From Amoebophrya sp. A120 (Eukaryota; Sar; Dinophyceae; Syndiniales; Amoebophryaceae), in the NCBI GenBank assembly GCA_905178155.1, contig CAJINV010000023.1:32576-81687 (forward strand): a stretch of 49,112 nucleotides of DNA, given 5' to 3'. The notes under the pieces were generated by a model. It did not search any database and was not told the DNA's origin. It saw only the letters and a program-made list of their open reading frames with translations. A program made the position numbers and the translations under genes. This document shows positions 1-10,284 of the stretch, in pieces (the stretch's first letter is position 1; each line of letters begins with the position of its first letter).

Positions 1-115
1 TGATAAGTTGCCAGACTTCTGGCAAATGCTCGCCAAGTCGCGAGGTTTTTTGTTGTCAAATCCGCTACTTTTTAGCGACCTCAGAAATGAGCCCCAAAAA
101 TATTACATTTTGATA

Positions 116-206
116 GCTAATCACGATGCTATGGGCTCACTCCCCCTCATGAGGGAAAGTGGACAGCTTTGGTGAGGGGGAGTGAGCCCATAGCATCGTG
201 ATTAGC
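116..206. repeat. Hairpin (MITE-like) element, copy 1
   Basis: Two near-perfect inverted arms of about 33 bp (116-148 and 174-206) begin GCTAATCACGATGCTATGGG and its complement and flank a short loop. The arms hold a run of CTCACTCCCCCTC. A second copy lies at 391-482, and the 15 bases upstream (AATATTACATTTTGAT) are shared, so the repeat is longer than the hairpin. No coding frame is present. Confidence 0.75.
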
Positions 207-390
207 GAAACTAGCAGTGTTTTGGGCCCGGCAAATCGTGCCCATAGCGTGCAGTCTAGCTCCTAGAAAAAAATTAAAAAGGTACTCACTTTTTCATTCA
301 AATCAGCCACTTTTTGTCATTCAAATCAGCGACTTTTTGAGCTCGAATCTGCGAGCCGCAAAAAAGCCACAAAAAATATTACATTTTGAT

Positions 391-482
391 GGGTAATCAC
401 GATGTTATAGGGTCACTCCCCCTCATGAGGGGGAGTGGGCAGCTTTGGTGAGGGGGAGTGAGCCTATAGCGTCTTGATTAGC
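391..482. repeat. Hairpin (MITE-like) element, copy 2
   Basis: This is a diverged copy of the 116-206 hairpin, with the same arms carrying a few substitutions and the same AATATTACATTTTGAT block upstream. The arms still pair over most of their length, which suggests either recent spread or selection on the stem. Confidence 0.75.
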
Positions 483-705
483 TTTCGCAACATGTTGACG
501 ACAGACTGCAAACCTGTGCGAGGACGCTTTTGGTCGCACAAAAAGCAACGCAAACGCTGCGCATTTGGAGTCGAAATGTGCAAGATTTGATGACGCGAAA
601 ATGTATATATTTGGTGACATAAAAGTGCATTATTTGGTAACCAAATAAATATTCAAAACTTAATATTTTGAGGGGGAGGGGGAGTTATTCACTTGCGTAA
701 CAAGT

Positions 706-735
706 TTCCAGACCCAGACGTGTTTGCATTTGATA
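706..735. mobile_element. Solo family A introner end
   Basis: TTCCAGACCCAGACG followed by TTTGCATTTGATA matches the right terminus of family A introners. No left terminus is visible upstream, so this is a truncated relic. Confidence 0.55.
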
Positions 736-965
736 GAAAGGTGGCAGTACCAAGTCCGGCGCGAAAGGTGGAAACAACAATACCGGAGCGAAAGGTAAAA
801 GCCCAAATCTGAACAAAAACAAAAATCTTGACTCAAGCCATATAAAAAGTGCGTTGGCATTTACTATTCTGATTCAGGTCCATGTACTTGATCTATCTCC
901 ATTCAAACAGACTTTCCAATATTATAGACTTCGCTTTTCACAACTACCAGTAGAAATCTGAATCA

Positions 966-1844
966 ATGGCAGTAGCACTTGAAGAAATTGCGACGCAAGT
1001 GCAAGATCACGACGTAGTACTTACTGGCGACATCCGCGTGAGTTGGTTCGTTTGTAATAACATCCCACCAATCCTGATCATGAAACAATAATCTCAAGGT
1101 AACGAGTCTGGCTCCGCGAAGGGTTCTGGATCTGGCAAACCCAAACCGAAACCAGGTAGCAAAAACGCAGCCAAGGCAAGCACTGGCAGCTCGGGTCCAG
1201 CTAGCAGTGCGAAAACTGGAAACAAAACGAATGTCGCTGCGGGGAGGAGTTCGGTGATATCCGCCGCAACAGTCGTGACGCGCCGCTCGCACTCATTGCA
1301 AGAGATACTCTGCATGACAGATTTTCCATTTGGTTTTCTGAATAGTCCGTGCAATGCGTGCTAGTTGTGAGCGCTGGGCGATGTCTTTGCACATGCATAT
1401 TTTTTGAAGAAGAACACCATCAAGGAACATAAGGTAATGAAAAAAACTACTGCAAAAATGAAGAAAGCCGCTGCAGCTGGTTCGTCCTCGTCCTCCTCTT
1501 CGTCTTCCACCGCGAAAATGGCCGTGAACCAAACTAGTATGAAAAAAGTACCGGCTGGATCTGCTACTGCTTTCGCCCCGTCTTCTACCACAAAAATGAG
1601 CATGAAGAAATCGTCTGGACCCGGATCTGCCCCAGTCGTGGTCGCGTCCTCTTCTACCACAAAAATGAGCATGAAGAAATCGTCTGGACCCGGATCTGCC
1701 CCAGTCGTGGCCGCGTCCTCTTCTACCACAAAAATGGGCTCGAAGAAGGCGTCTGGATCTGCTTCTTCAGCTTCCTCGTCTTCTGCGGTCGCGAAAGCGA
1801 AAACGGGGAATGTGGTGAAGAAAAATAACGGCAAGAAGAAATAA
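966..1844 (+). CDS. Small basic Lys/Ser/Ala-rich protein
   Basis: Proposed exons are 966-1037 (MAVALEEIATQVQDHDVVLT, ending in GDIR), then about 1107-1255, then 1414-1844. The first donor is GTGAGT at 1038. The second intron (1256-1413, GT...AG) joins in phase 0. The first acceptor is uncertain; in-frame choices lie at 1098-1125. An alternative is a single exon from ATG 1437, giving 135 residues. The product is very basic and low in complexity. The middle exon is rich in GKPKPKPGSK-like sequence. The last exon has a 23-residue repeat containing STTKMSMKKSSGPGSAPVV, and the protein ends in KKNNGKKK. It resembles the tails of linker-histone-like or other chromatin-associated proteins in composition only; no globular domain is seen, so no function is assigned. 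Confidence 0.5.
1581..1787 (+). repeat. 69-bp in-frame tandem repeat
   Basis: Three units start at 1581, 1650 and 1719, a period of 69 bp. The first two are almost identical and the third has diverged after its first 25 bases. Because 69 is a multiple of three, copy number can change without breaking the frame. Each unit codes for a SSTTKM(S/G)xKK segment. Confidence 0.85.
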
Positions 1845-2767
1845 GCACCTACCAGTTTTATTTGAAGAAGCGGCACGCCGTGGCGGTGGCGGTCGTCTCC
1901 ATGTGCACTGTATTTTTTTCTGCCTGCGTACTGTCGTCCGCAGCTAGATCACTCATCCTCTTCACCTGTGCCGTGGTTCAGAGACTGCGCAACAACAAGT
2001 TTGATAAAAATCTCAAGTAGCCGGCCCACGACTGGCGAGAACGGTGCGGACTTTCGCTGAGGCACAGCTGGGAGACCGCACTCTTCGTCTTCGAAGTAGA
2101 CGCAAGTCTTACACTGAATATCATTGTAGTCCACACTGAAATTTTCAAAGAACCTGTAGCAATGAGCTACAGGTACAACACAACGTTACTGCAAAATCTG
2201 TTTTTTCATTATATTTGTCTCCAGTACCCAAAAAATTATATATGAATCAGTTTAATTTCAAATTCAAGCTCAAGTAGAAGTAGGCGTTCAAGTAGAAGCA
2301 GGCGACCAATCTATCAAAACTAATCGGCCCACATCAAGAAATAAGGCTGCAAAAGGCGTACTATATGAGTTTTTAGAGCGGATCCCGTGCGGGCACGTCC
2401 CATCTTCGGATAATCTATGAAAACCCCTTGGATTCGTCACTAAGTCCATTTGGATAGAAGTTTGGCGCGTCTGGAAATAAAGCAAGAGAGTCTCTCTTAG
2501 TCTTCGTGTTCGTTGCAAGCAACGCAATTGGAATTGCCCGCACTCCAAGTCAGAAAGGTATTAGAGCGGGTTCCGGGCAAGAACGTTGGTCAACGAGCTG
2601 AGGCGCTATTTCATCCAGGTATTTTCCAATCGTGCGCAAGGAGGGTGTTTGCGAGCGAAAAGAGAGTCAAAGACTCCACTTAGAAGACTATTGCTGCATT
2701 CGCAGAAGAAAAGCAGCATCCTGGTTGAGACTTTGCTTCGCTGTGACGATCTACACTAGACGCAGAG
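1845..2767. other. Gap without a supported gene
   Basis: A 61-codon open frame on the minus strand (2134-1949) lacks an ATG and has no homology I recognise. A short direct repeat of AAGTAGAAG(T/C)AGGCG lies at about 2271-2300. No introner ends are seen. Confidence 0.35.
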
Positions 2768-3391
2768 TTGTTTCGTTTCGACGTCCTGTTTCTCAAGCAG
2801 TATCTTCTTTCTAGATTCTTCTCTGTTTTTGCAGTCACCATCACCGAATACAAATTTGAAGTTATCAGCAATCGGAGCCTGAAAAAGCTAGTTGCGAGAC
2901 AAGATCTCACTACGCGTAAGTCCGGCAAACGCGTTGCGCGCGACGATGGTTCGTTTTCTTCGGGGCTCCGTGGCGCTTTGATTGTCTCCAGCCAGGAAGA
3001 GTCCGCTGCCTCGCCGCGTTTCCCCGTAGGGACATCGAGGCTGCGAAGCCGTCAACGGTATCAAGTGCAACTGTGTGCGTCTGTGCCCTCTGCTGGAAGG
3101 AAATAAGCCCAGCGCGTAGCTTATGCAGTTTTTGCATCTGCAAGACGGTCGTTCTTAATGCGTACAGAGCTTGACAGTCTGAGTGTGCATTGCAAGTGCC
3201 CACCTCAGCAAACACAGCCAGCGCGTTGTATATATTTCTCAGCTGACAATCATGCAACAGCAGCACAGATTTTTGTCTGTTCCAGAATGCGCATGATTGA
3301 AGACTTGCATCTTTCCAGATCCAGACACATTTGCACTGGATAGGCTGTCAAGTTCCTGCAGAATCTCGCGCCGCTTTTCGCCCCGGCTACG
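2768..3391 (+). CDS. Possible exons of a decayed or partial gene
   Basis: A frame open to 3058 encodes a basic segment (DLTTRKSGKRVARDDGSFSS, then GLRGALIVSSQEESAASPRF). It is interrupted by a degenerate family A introner (3059-3342). Coding resumes as CQVPAESRAAFRPGYV before a degenerate family H introner at 3392. Both junctions keep the frame. No start codon is visible and the elements have drifted, so this may be an old gene, a fragment or a pseudogene. Function is unknown. Confidence 0.25.
3059..3342. mobile_element. Degenerate family A introner
   Basis: The left end TATCAAGTGCAACTGTG and right end TTCCAGATCCAGACAC...TTGCACTGGATA are diverged family A termini. No duplication abuts the TATC/GATA ends, but GTCAA lies 3-4 bases outside each of them, so the original TSD may be GTCAA with extended ends. 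Confidence 0.55.
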
Positions 3392-3622
3392 TATGGCGCT
3401 CTCAAGCGTTGCACTGTTTGCCGTCACATGCTCTGTCATGCAAAATTGCCAACAGCTTCAGTGTCAGTCACCACGCGGCAGCCTTTAGTCTGTGCCGAGT
3501 TTGTAATGCGAGACGCGTAAGCCCCCCCCCCGTTCGTTGTTTTTGCTACTCCCGCATTCCAAATTCATGTGTGTGGCAACTCATGCTAACGACAAGCAAT
3601 GTAAGCGCTTGCGGGCTCCATA
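3392..3622. mobile_element. Degenerate family H introner
   Basis: The left end TATGGCGCTCTCAAGCGTTG and right end GTAAGCGCTTGCGGGCTCCATA are imperfect inverted repeats matching family H. The flanking duplication is no longer clear. Confidence 0.5.
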
Positions 3623-5733
3623 CTGCAGAGCGTTCGGACCACACTGAGTGCACTTCCATGGCCACGCATTACATTGCGCCTACGTATTATATTGCGCCTA
3701 CATGGCGGAGTACGTCGCCCACGCAGGAGCCGGGGCAATGGGGCAATGGCTGCCGCCACGCCCTCCCCCCGCGCCGCCGCGCCCCGACGCGCAGGGGCAG
3801 GCGCGAGGCTTTCCGGCGTTCATTGTCGAACCGCGCGCGCGGGGCGCGGTGGCTTGCCAAGCCCTGGCGCGCCGGGTTTCGGGGAAATCAATGGGGCACG
3901 CAGCCCCTTCGATGTGCCGTTCATGCGCCCTCATTGCCTCGAGGTTTTGCGCCGCCTTGTGGCGCGGAAGGCGTGGCTCCTCGGATGCCTAGACACAGTG
4001 CCTGGCGCCTCGCGCCCGGCTTGGGAGCCGTGTCGTACCACGGGCGGAACATCTATTTTGTCCACTATTGTATGATTTTACAAGAAAAACCTGCAAAAAG
4101 TAACAAGTCCCGATCTAGTTCCAAGCTTCACGTGTACAGATCAAGCTATAAGCTTCTGCCTTGAATTTTACAGCCCTATACCAAATTGCCGGAAGAGCCT
4201 CTACCTATTCGAGGGGGATGATTTTTAAGGAAGTTAAAACCAGAACCACGTACCGGGTCAGTGGCTGGAGTTAAGAAGCAGGGGAAGAGAAGAAGTTGAT
4301 AGTGAGGCGTGGCAAGAGGCTGTAGTCCATGAAAAATGTTTTTGAAGGTTTAGTCAAAGTTTCAGCAGCAAGTAGTATTGATCCAAATCAAAAATGCTTA
4401 CGTACAGCTCTAGAAATGACCCTTTAAGCAAACTTCAACAAAGCCTATTATGTGAATTTAAAAAACAAAAGCAGAGAAGAGCCTTGCTATTTTTAGTGTA
4501 TTTTTAACCCCTTTACTTTGTCTCGCAATTTCCTTTTAGAGTTTGAAGTGCCCTCTTCTATCACGACTTGACAAGGAGAAACATTGTGGACAAAGGCGCA
4601 GAACCTGCTCGAATCGCGCCCTAGATCCGAACCGATGATGATCGGCCCCATTGATTCACTGCGCCGGATACGCACCTGATCAATTAGCGTTTGTTAGCTG
4701 CCGGGCTTCCTGCTGGGCTCTTGATCTTCGGGTCTTCCCGGTGGGCTCTTGCCAGGTGGGCCGTACACAATCTGTGCGTGTGCGGTTTCTCAGCGTGAAA
4801 AGTCGGGCCCGCACACTGGTCGCGCGTTCCGTCGTGAGAGTTAGAGAAATCTTCCGCTCGTGATAGACAAAGGCTAGTGCATTAAAGAACGATTGATTGA
4901 TTGATTCATTCTAGAAAAAAATGCTGGGAAACGGGCCAACTAGAACCCATACCGATCCGGGCCGGATCAGCAACATTGCGCCTCACGCTGTTCAAATTTA
5001 TGTTGTTGTCATATGATTCCGCATGTTGTGATCCGAAAACAGAATGTTGTGCCGTAATATTTGTGCGTGGCGGCTGCAAAAGTTCAAAGTCATCCTGTGC
5101 GGCTTTCATGCACAGTTGCATTTTTCGCAGATCTTTATTACTCAAACCGCAAGAGAAACTCGTTTGGGATGATTTCAAAACAAAAATGTGTTGATCGCTT
5201 CCGTGCAAGATCGTGATCGAAAATCACTGCCTCGTTCCCCTACAATTCACGATCTTGTGGCCTGGTGGATCAGATCTTATCGAGGATCCGCTGGATCTTC
5301 ACTGTTGGTTCCCGGTTCCGGAGGCAATTTTAAATGCTTTGATTGAAATGTTCTCGAAGTCCGATCGAGATCGGCCGACACAAATTGTAAATGTATTGCA
5401 TTTTTGCACGTTGAGTACTTAAGTACCAAGAACCCTCCTGAATGTAGTTTGTAAGCTGCCTCATCGTATTGACAACAGTACCAATCCCTACAAGAGTTGC
5501 ACTCACAAGTAGCAGGGCTGTGTGTCGAACTGGAGGGCCAAAAATTGTGTAGTAGTTTGTGTTGCGTAGTATTGATTATATAACGATTTCTATCTCAATC
5601 TCGGTACTGGTACAAGGTATTGCTTATTATTGTACTAACATCTATCATTTCCATTTGTTCCGCACGAAATTTATCGTAGCTTGTCAAACTATTAATTCTT
5701 CAGCTCGAAATTGGGTAATAAAAAAACAGCTGT
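3623..5733. other. Intergenic region with a GC-rich island
   Basis: About 3640-4060 is strikingly GC-rich compared with its surroundings and contains CGCGCGCGCGGGGCGCGG and GCGCCGCCTTGTGGCGCGG. Several frames are open there only because of composition. 4080-5733 is AT-rich, with no introner ends and no convincing frame. Confidence 0.45.
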
Positions 5734-8642
5734 ATGAAGATGTTGATGTTACTCCTCCAAATTGGATTTTTTTTGGTTTTTACCACGTTCTCTTTTGATC
5801 GCCACTGCCCGTTGTTCGCAACCGCAGTGAGACTTACGTTCACGAGCACTGTACCTCTTTTTCGACCAGCTGAAATAAATCAACATGGGTCTTCAATTAC
5901 CCGCGAGTTCAAAGATCATGAAGTCGAGGAGATAACGAAAAGGCTGAAGAAGCTCGGGCTGGAAGACGAAAAGAAAATTGCAACCACCTCGAGGACTCCA
6001 ATGACGGTTACGCCGCATGACTCGGAGACAATGTCGCCAGTGACGGATATGGAGGTTTCGACGTCGCCTTCGTCAGGCAGTGAGGAACCACTTCTACCTG
6101 GATTTTGTTCGTCTGAAGGCCAGCGAAACTACCAAAAAGTAAAGCCATTACAACTTAGAGTGGACCTTGTCCAGCCAGGACTCAGCCAACACGCGATGTT
6201 GAAGCAGAGCTGTCCAGGAAGCGCCGCCGGCCAAGGTGCGTTGCAGCAAGGCAGGTGTTCTGGAGGAAGTTGTGTCGACGATGCGACCATGATGAATGGG
6301 GGGCACGTAAAGGTGGATCGCAATGTACCAATTGCTGGTGCAGGTGGTCAACACGGAGGATTTTTTGGTGTAGCCGTGACTCCTTCCGTGGTCTCCGCAG
6401 CACGATTAGAATCGACGAGGAGATCAGCAAACAAGAATCCAAAAGCAGCACCACCACGACGGGCTTACGCGGGCTCTGGAGGTACAGCACCTCCAACTTC
6501 TAGCGCTGGATCAAAGCGGCGGTCTACTGAGGATGTTGATCTTGTTGCGTCGTCGAGAGCACGACGGGGACCGCCACGACTTGGCGCAGACGATGACCAG
6601 GTGGATGATGGCCAGCAAGTCGGTTCCCACTCGTCCGTGCCGCCCGTAAAAAGTCCTTTTCCCGGTCCTGCAATACAGATTTTGTAATGCGAAAATTTGT
6701 GATGCGAAGTTTCCAAATGAAAACTTTTTGTCATGCATGAAAGGAGTACGAATCTTTCTGATGCAGAGTCTAGGCATATATAGAATCGCTTGCATGACAA
6801 GAGCCGCTCTTCCTGGGGGCTTTTGCAATACAAACCTTTGCTATTCACGATTGAAAACCTGTGATGCTGATAGATGCAAGAGGGCGAATGTTTCATTTGG
6901 AAAGGTTTGCAATACAAGTGCTCCCAAGTTCGGGGGTGGGGGCATTTTTCATTGCAATAAGAGCTGTGCGGAGGGTCGTGGCAAGATTACTTCGCGAGTT
7001 ACGGGGGCGACGTACTTACTTCATATTGTGGTCGACTTTTTCATTTCCGATGACATAAATTTTGTCATGTCAACCAAAAAGGCACCGACTGCCCTCAGAC
7101 CTCCGACGTCATGTCAACCGGTACAAGTGTAGTTTCTGAAAAGCGAGCCCTCACCACTTCTATTTCTTTGATGCCATTGTTCCAGATCATTTCTGCGAGG
7201 TGAACCATGCAACGTTTATTTGTTGATGTACACTCAGGTCGCCATTCCCGGGTCGCCCGCGAATGCGGTGTTTGCACAAAACCAGAAGCTTGCCCAGGTG
7301 CGGAAGGCCCGGTTTGATTTTCGGGGCAAACGCGTCAGCATGATCAACAACGCGTTGCTAGGCGGTACTGGTAGTATCGGAACAAACCTCCACTCCGGTA
7401 GCTCAGACAACAGCGCATCTGCAAGCAGGTCGACTGACAATGCGCCGGTGTCCAAGCAGAATGGGCTAGCGCGGCAGAGTTTGGTAACCAATGCGTTGGT
7501 GAATTTCAACCGGGGCGGCAGGGGAGGCGGCCCAGGGGGCCATAATTCTGGGTACAGCGAGGAGGATTGGACGCAGGCAGGCAGTAGAACCGGCGCGTCG
7601 GGACAAGATCAGGATTTGAACAGCATGCTGCGGCTGCACAACATGCTGAAAAAACAGGAGGAAGAGATGGAAGAGGAGCGGAATTATTTCCTAAAACAGC
7701 TGAAGGTCGAAACCGCCAGCTTGCAGGACTTGAAAACGCTCTTGAAAAAGTACTACACAACAACTACGAGAAGTACTTCTTCTACTACTAGCACAACGGC
7801 AGGATCAGGCTCTACTTCGCTGGGAAAGAATTATGGTGCGAATCATCCTGGACCCGGTCCTCAACAATTCGGTGCCTCGCCGAACAAAGCGAATACCGGT
7901 ACAGCTGCTTCTTTTCATCCATTATCAAATGCAAAAGTGTCTGGGTCTGGAAAGGTTGAACCTGTATTGCGTGTCCAGCATTCCTGGAAATTCTGTATTG
8001 CATAAAAGCATCAAAAGCGCCACAGTTTCGTCATGAAAAGTCGCAGTTTGTAATTCGCGCTAAGCATCAGAAAGCGCTTGGAAAATTTGTCATGCTGCAC
8101 TGCACTTAAAGGCACATTAAATCATGACCATTCAGCATTACAGGTTTCCAGCCCCAGGCATATTTGCATTCCATATCCATCCGGAGGGAGCAATGGCGCC
8201 AATAGTTGTACTTCTTCCTCTGCAAAAACGTCGGGGGCAGGGGCGGGCGGGGGTCCTGCGTCTTTTGGGCGGCGCATCACACTGCGAACGGTAGCAGAAT
8301 TGCTGGTGATGTTTGGCGTTTTATGCAACAGAAAAACTACCCGACGCCGACCATCTTGTTCACGCATAGTGCACAGAAATAATTTAATTTTAAGCAGGGA
8401 ATATATCACATAAGGCAAGTCGGTTCCCACTCGTCCGTGCCGCCCGTAAAAAGTCCAGCTCCAGCCCGGCCGAGGACATCAGCTGCACTATGGACGAGCA
8501 AGGGATCGACAATGATCGAAGCGGAACGGGTGAAAACGAACTGGATCCGTTTTTGGAAAACACCAACGCTGTTTTGTACAGGATTGCGACGGACCTGGAC
8601 ATAGATTTGAGCTTCGAACTAAACCTTGATAGGTACTACTAG
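5734..8642 (+). CDS. Coiled-coil protein of unknown function, multi-exon
   Basis: Exon 1 begins at ATG 5734; the first 35 codons form a hydrophobic signal-like stretch, but an internal start is possible. It runs to about 6670 and ends in or beside a truncated family D introner (6671-6959), so that junction is unresolved. Coding resumes at 6961 (ELCGGSWQDYFASYGGD) to 7011. A GT-AG intron follows (7012-7237, donor GTACTTAC). Exon 3 is 7238-7922, then a family A introner, exon 8181-8290, a GT-AG intron 8291-8414, and exon 8415-8642 ending in DRYY. All joins after 6961 keep frame. Exon 3 contains a charged coiled coil (NMLKKQEEEMEEERNYFLKQ). The pairing of that helix with the C-terminal NTNAVLYRIATDLDIDLSFE faintly recalls an EB1-type C-terminus, but no calponin-homology domain is seen. 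Function is unassigned. Confidence 0.5.
6615..6655 (+). repeat. 41-bp dispersed repeat, copy 1
   Basis: The core starts GCAAGTCGGTTCCCACTCGT and ends CGTAAAAAGTC. It is identical at 8415-8455, 10170-10210 and 13155-13195, always on the plus strand. Here it lies inside an open frame (QVGSHSSVPPVKS), and the next bases TTTTCCCGGT are shared with copy 4. Confidence 0.9.
6671..6959 (-). mobile_element. Truncated family D introner
   Basis: The right part, with GGTGGGGGCATTTTTCATTG and ATA, matches the D terminus in inverse orientation to the 18068 copy. The internal sequence matches that copy along about 280 bp. The left terminus is missing, and the sequence passes straight into bases next to the 41-bp repeat. 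Confidence 0.7.
7923..8175. mobile_element. Family A introner
   Basis: Ends are TATCAAATGCAAAAGTG and TTTGCATTCCATA, flanked by a TCCAT duplication (7918-7922, 8176-8180). Removing the element plus one TSD joins FHP to SGGSNGANS in frame. Confidence 0.88.
8415..8455 (+). repeat. 41-bp dispersed repeat, copy 2
   Basis: The 41-bp core is identical to the other three copies. It begins exactly after the AG of a predicted 3' splice site (8413-8414), so it would open the last exon and be read ASRFPLVRAARKKS in frame. Confidence 0.9.
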
Positions 8643-9496
8643 GTTCTACTGCTAAACATAATAAGTCCTGCCGCGCCCTCGCATTTCTACGACCTCTGTA
8701 AACAGATTGCGTGATGAAATATGAGACGAGCATCGGCACAACTTCTGATGTTTTTTCTCCTGAGTGAGTACTTGCAACAGTCAATCAATACATTCACGAT
8801 TTTTGATAACCATCGGACATTTTTTCAAACACATGAATTACAACAAAAAGAAAAGTTGTCTACTACTAGATGTAGCAAGGACTTGACAGGCCGGAGGCGT
8901 TTTGTTCTTCACCTACCTAAGCGAGCAGTTCAGTGCAAAAGTGTATAGTCCTCAATTGCTGCGTACTGTTTCAAGTACAAAAGCACAAGCAGCTTGACAG
9001 AAATAAATCGTGGGAGGGAGGGTTCGTGCAGGGGCTAGGTCGTTGTGGTGACTGAAGTCGGTCGTGAATTCGTTGGAAGATTGCTCGATTGCTGTAAGTA
9101 GGTGTCGTGAAAATAATGCAAGGAGTAGTACTAAAGTATAATAGCAGTATCATACTCGTCATGCTCGTGATCGTGACGACGGAGAAGCACTCTTTTCTAT
9201 ACCAACAGCGTCTCAAACAAAATTTCGTACAACGTGTGGACAACACAGCGTCTTGTAGTTCGTCGTAAACATCGTTGAAAGGAGAGCGGAGCCCTGTACA
9301 CAGCATTCTGCTCTTGCAAACGTTATCGTTGAAGGCATGAAAATGATATTTCTTGTAGTCATTGATTTACTTGGACTTGGTCTTATTTCCTGATGTGCGT
9401 GGCAAGCTTATCCGCATTATTTTTCAAAATTGGCACGAACACTACCACTAGAGTTTTTTTTCGACACTTCTTGTCTTGACAAAAGCCAGCCTCAAA
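8643..9496. other. Intergenic region
   Basis: No introner ends, tandem repeat or convincing reading frame is visible between the two plus-strand genes. A 111-codon open stretch on the minus strand has no protein-like pattern and shows nothing recognisable. Confidence 0.5.
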
Positions 9497-10111
9497 ATGG
9501 TTGTGTGGACGATCTCTACTTCGAAGCTGGTTCCGGTGGTTCTACTGTCGGGCGCGGCCCTCGTGTTCGGCGAGATGCACACCCCCTCGGCTCCTCCGGC
9601 TCAAGCGGAAGAAGCGGGCTCCGTCGAGAACTCCCCCTCCCCGCGTTCTTTCGCGCAAACGAAGAAGGTTTCCACGGGTGAGGATCCGCCACAGCCTGTG
9701 TTTTCGGCGAACGTGACGCTCGCACTGCAGGTGGTGAATGATCCGCTGACGCCGATTGCCAGCGTCCTGGAAATCTTCAAGGCGTCCCGGAATGTGGTAC
9801 TTACTATAGTAGACGCTATCTCTATAACTAATATAGTAATAAAAATCTTCGTAAAAATAACTACTTTGTAGTACAACTACGAAGCGGCCGTCGCCGCTAA
9901 TTTGGTCTTTGCGCTTCACTTGTAATCGCTCCTTTGCATCAGCATGTCATCGCTTCACAAATAATTTTCCTCGCAGCTACTTTTGCGTGCGGGTGCGGAC
10001 GCGGATGGGAGTGGCATGGTGTCCAATCAGGAGACGAAGGACTGGTGTGCGAAAAGCTGTTCGAATATGGAAACGTCAGGTGGGAAATTAATCAGCAAAA
10101 AGGAAATATGA
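9497..10111 (+). CDS. Small protein with possible signal peptide
   Basis: ATG 9497 sits in a good context (CAAAATGG). Exon 1 is 9497-9796 and exon 2 is 9977-10111, separated by a phase-0 GT-AG intron of 180 bp (donor GTACTTACT, acceptor TCCTCGCAG). The total is 144 residues plus TGA. The N-terminus has a hydrophobic run (KLVPVVLLSGAALVFG), which looks like a secretory signal. The mature part is Ser/Pro/Glu-rich and then carries FSANVTLALQVVNDPLTPIA and a short Cys-containing tail (WCAKSCSN). I do not recognise a family. It is one of the few genes here with no introner. Confidence 0.6.
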
Positions 10112-10169
10112 ATAATAGTTCGTCATGCATAGCAAGAATCGATAGCGGTTGGAGCTGAACCAATCGATA

Positions 10170-10210
10170 GCAAGTCGGTTCCCACTCGTCCGTGCCGCCC
10201 GTAAAAAGTC
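10170..10210 (+). repeat. 41-bp dispersed repeat, copy 3
   Basis: This identical copy lies between two convergent gene ends, about 60 bp after the TGA of the 9497 gene. It leads into a truncated family A introner, and the two run together without a clear boundary. Confidence 0.9.
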
Positions 10211-10284
10211 ATGCGAAAAGCGCAACACGAAGCCGGCGCGGAAATATTTCTCACGCTTGGCTGCGCATTACAGACGAGAAATCA

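Larger units (their letters stand above)
1..965. other. Repeat-rich region upstream of the first gene
   Basis: This stretch holds two related hairpin elements (116-206 and 391-482, listed separately). It also holds one isolated family A introner end at 706-735, with no partner end upstream. After that end a frame stays open from 737 to a TGA at 959-961 and is rich in Lys, Gly, Asn and Ser. It could be the last exon of a gene lying mostly off the window, but nothing else supports this. Confidence 0.4.

Noticed and set aside
1949-2134. 61-codon open frame on the minus strand with several Cys residues
   Set aside because: It has no ATG start, no flanking splice signals and no recognisable family; length alone is not enough.
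3674-4075. Long open frames on both strands in the GC-rich island
   Set aside because: All frames are open because stop codons are rare at this GC content; the peptides are Arg/Ala/Pro strings without pattern.
7238-8642. Assigning the coiled-coil gene to the EB1 family
   Set aside because: Only a short helix-to-tail resemblance is seen and there is no calponin-homology domain; the pattern is too weak.
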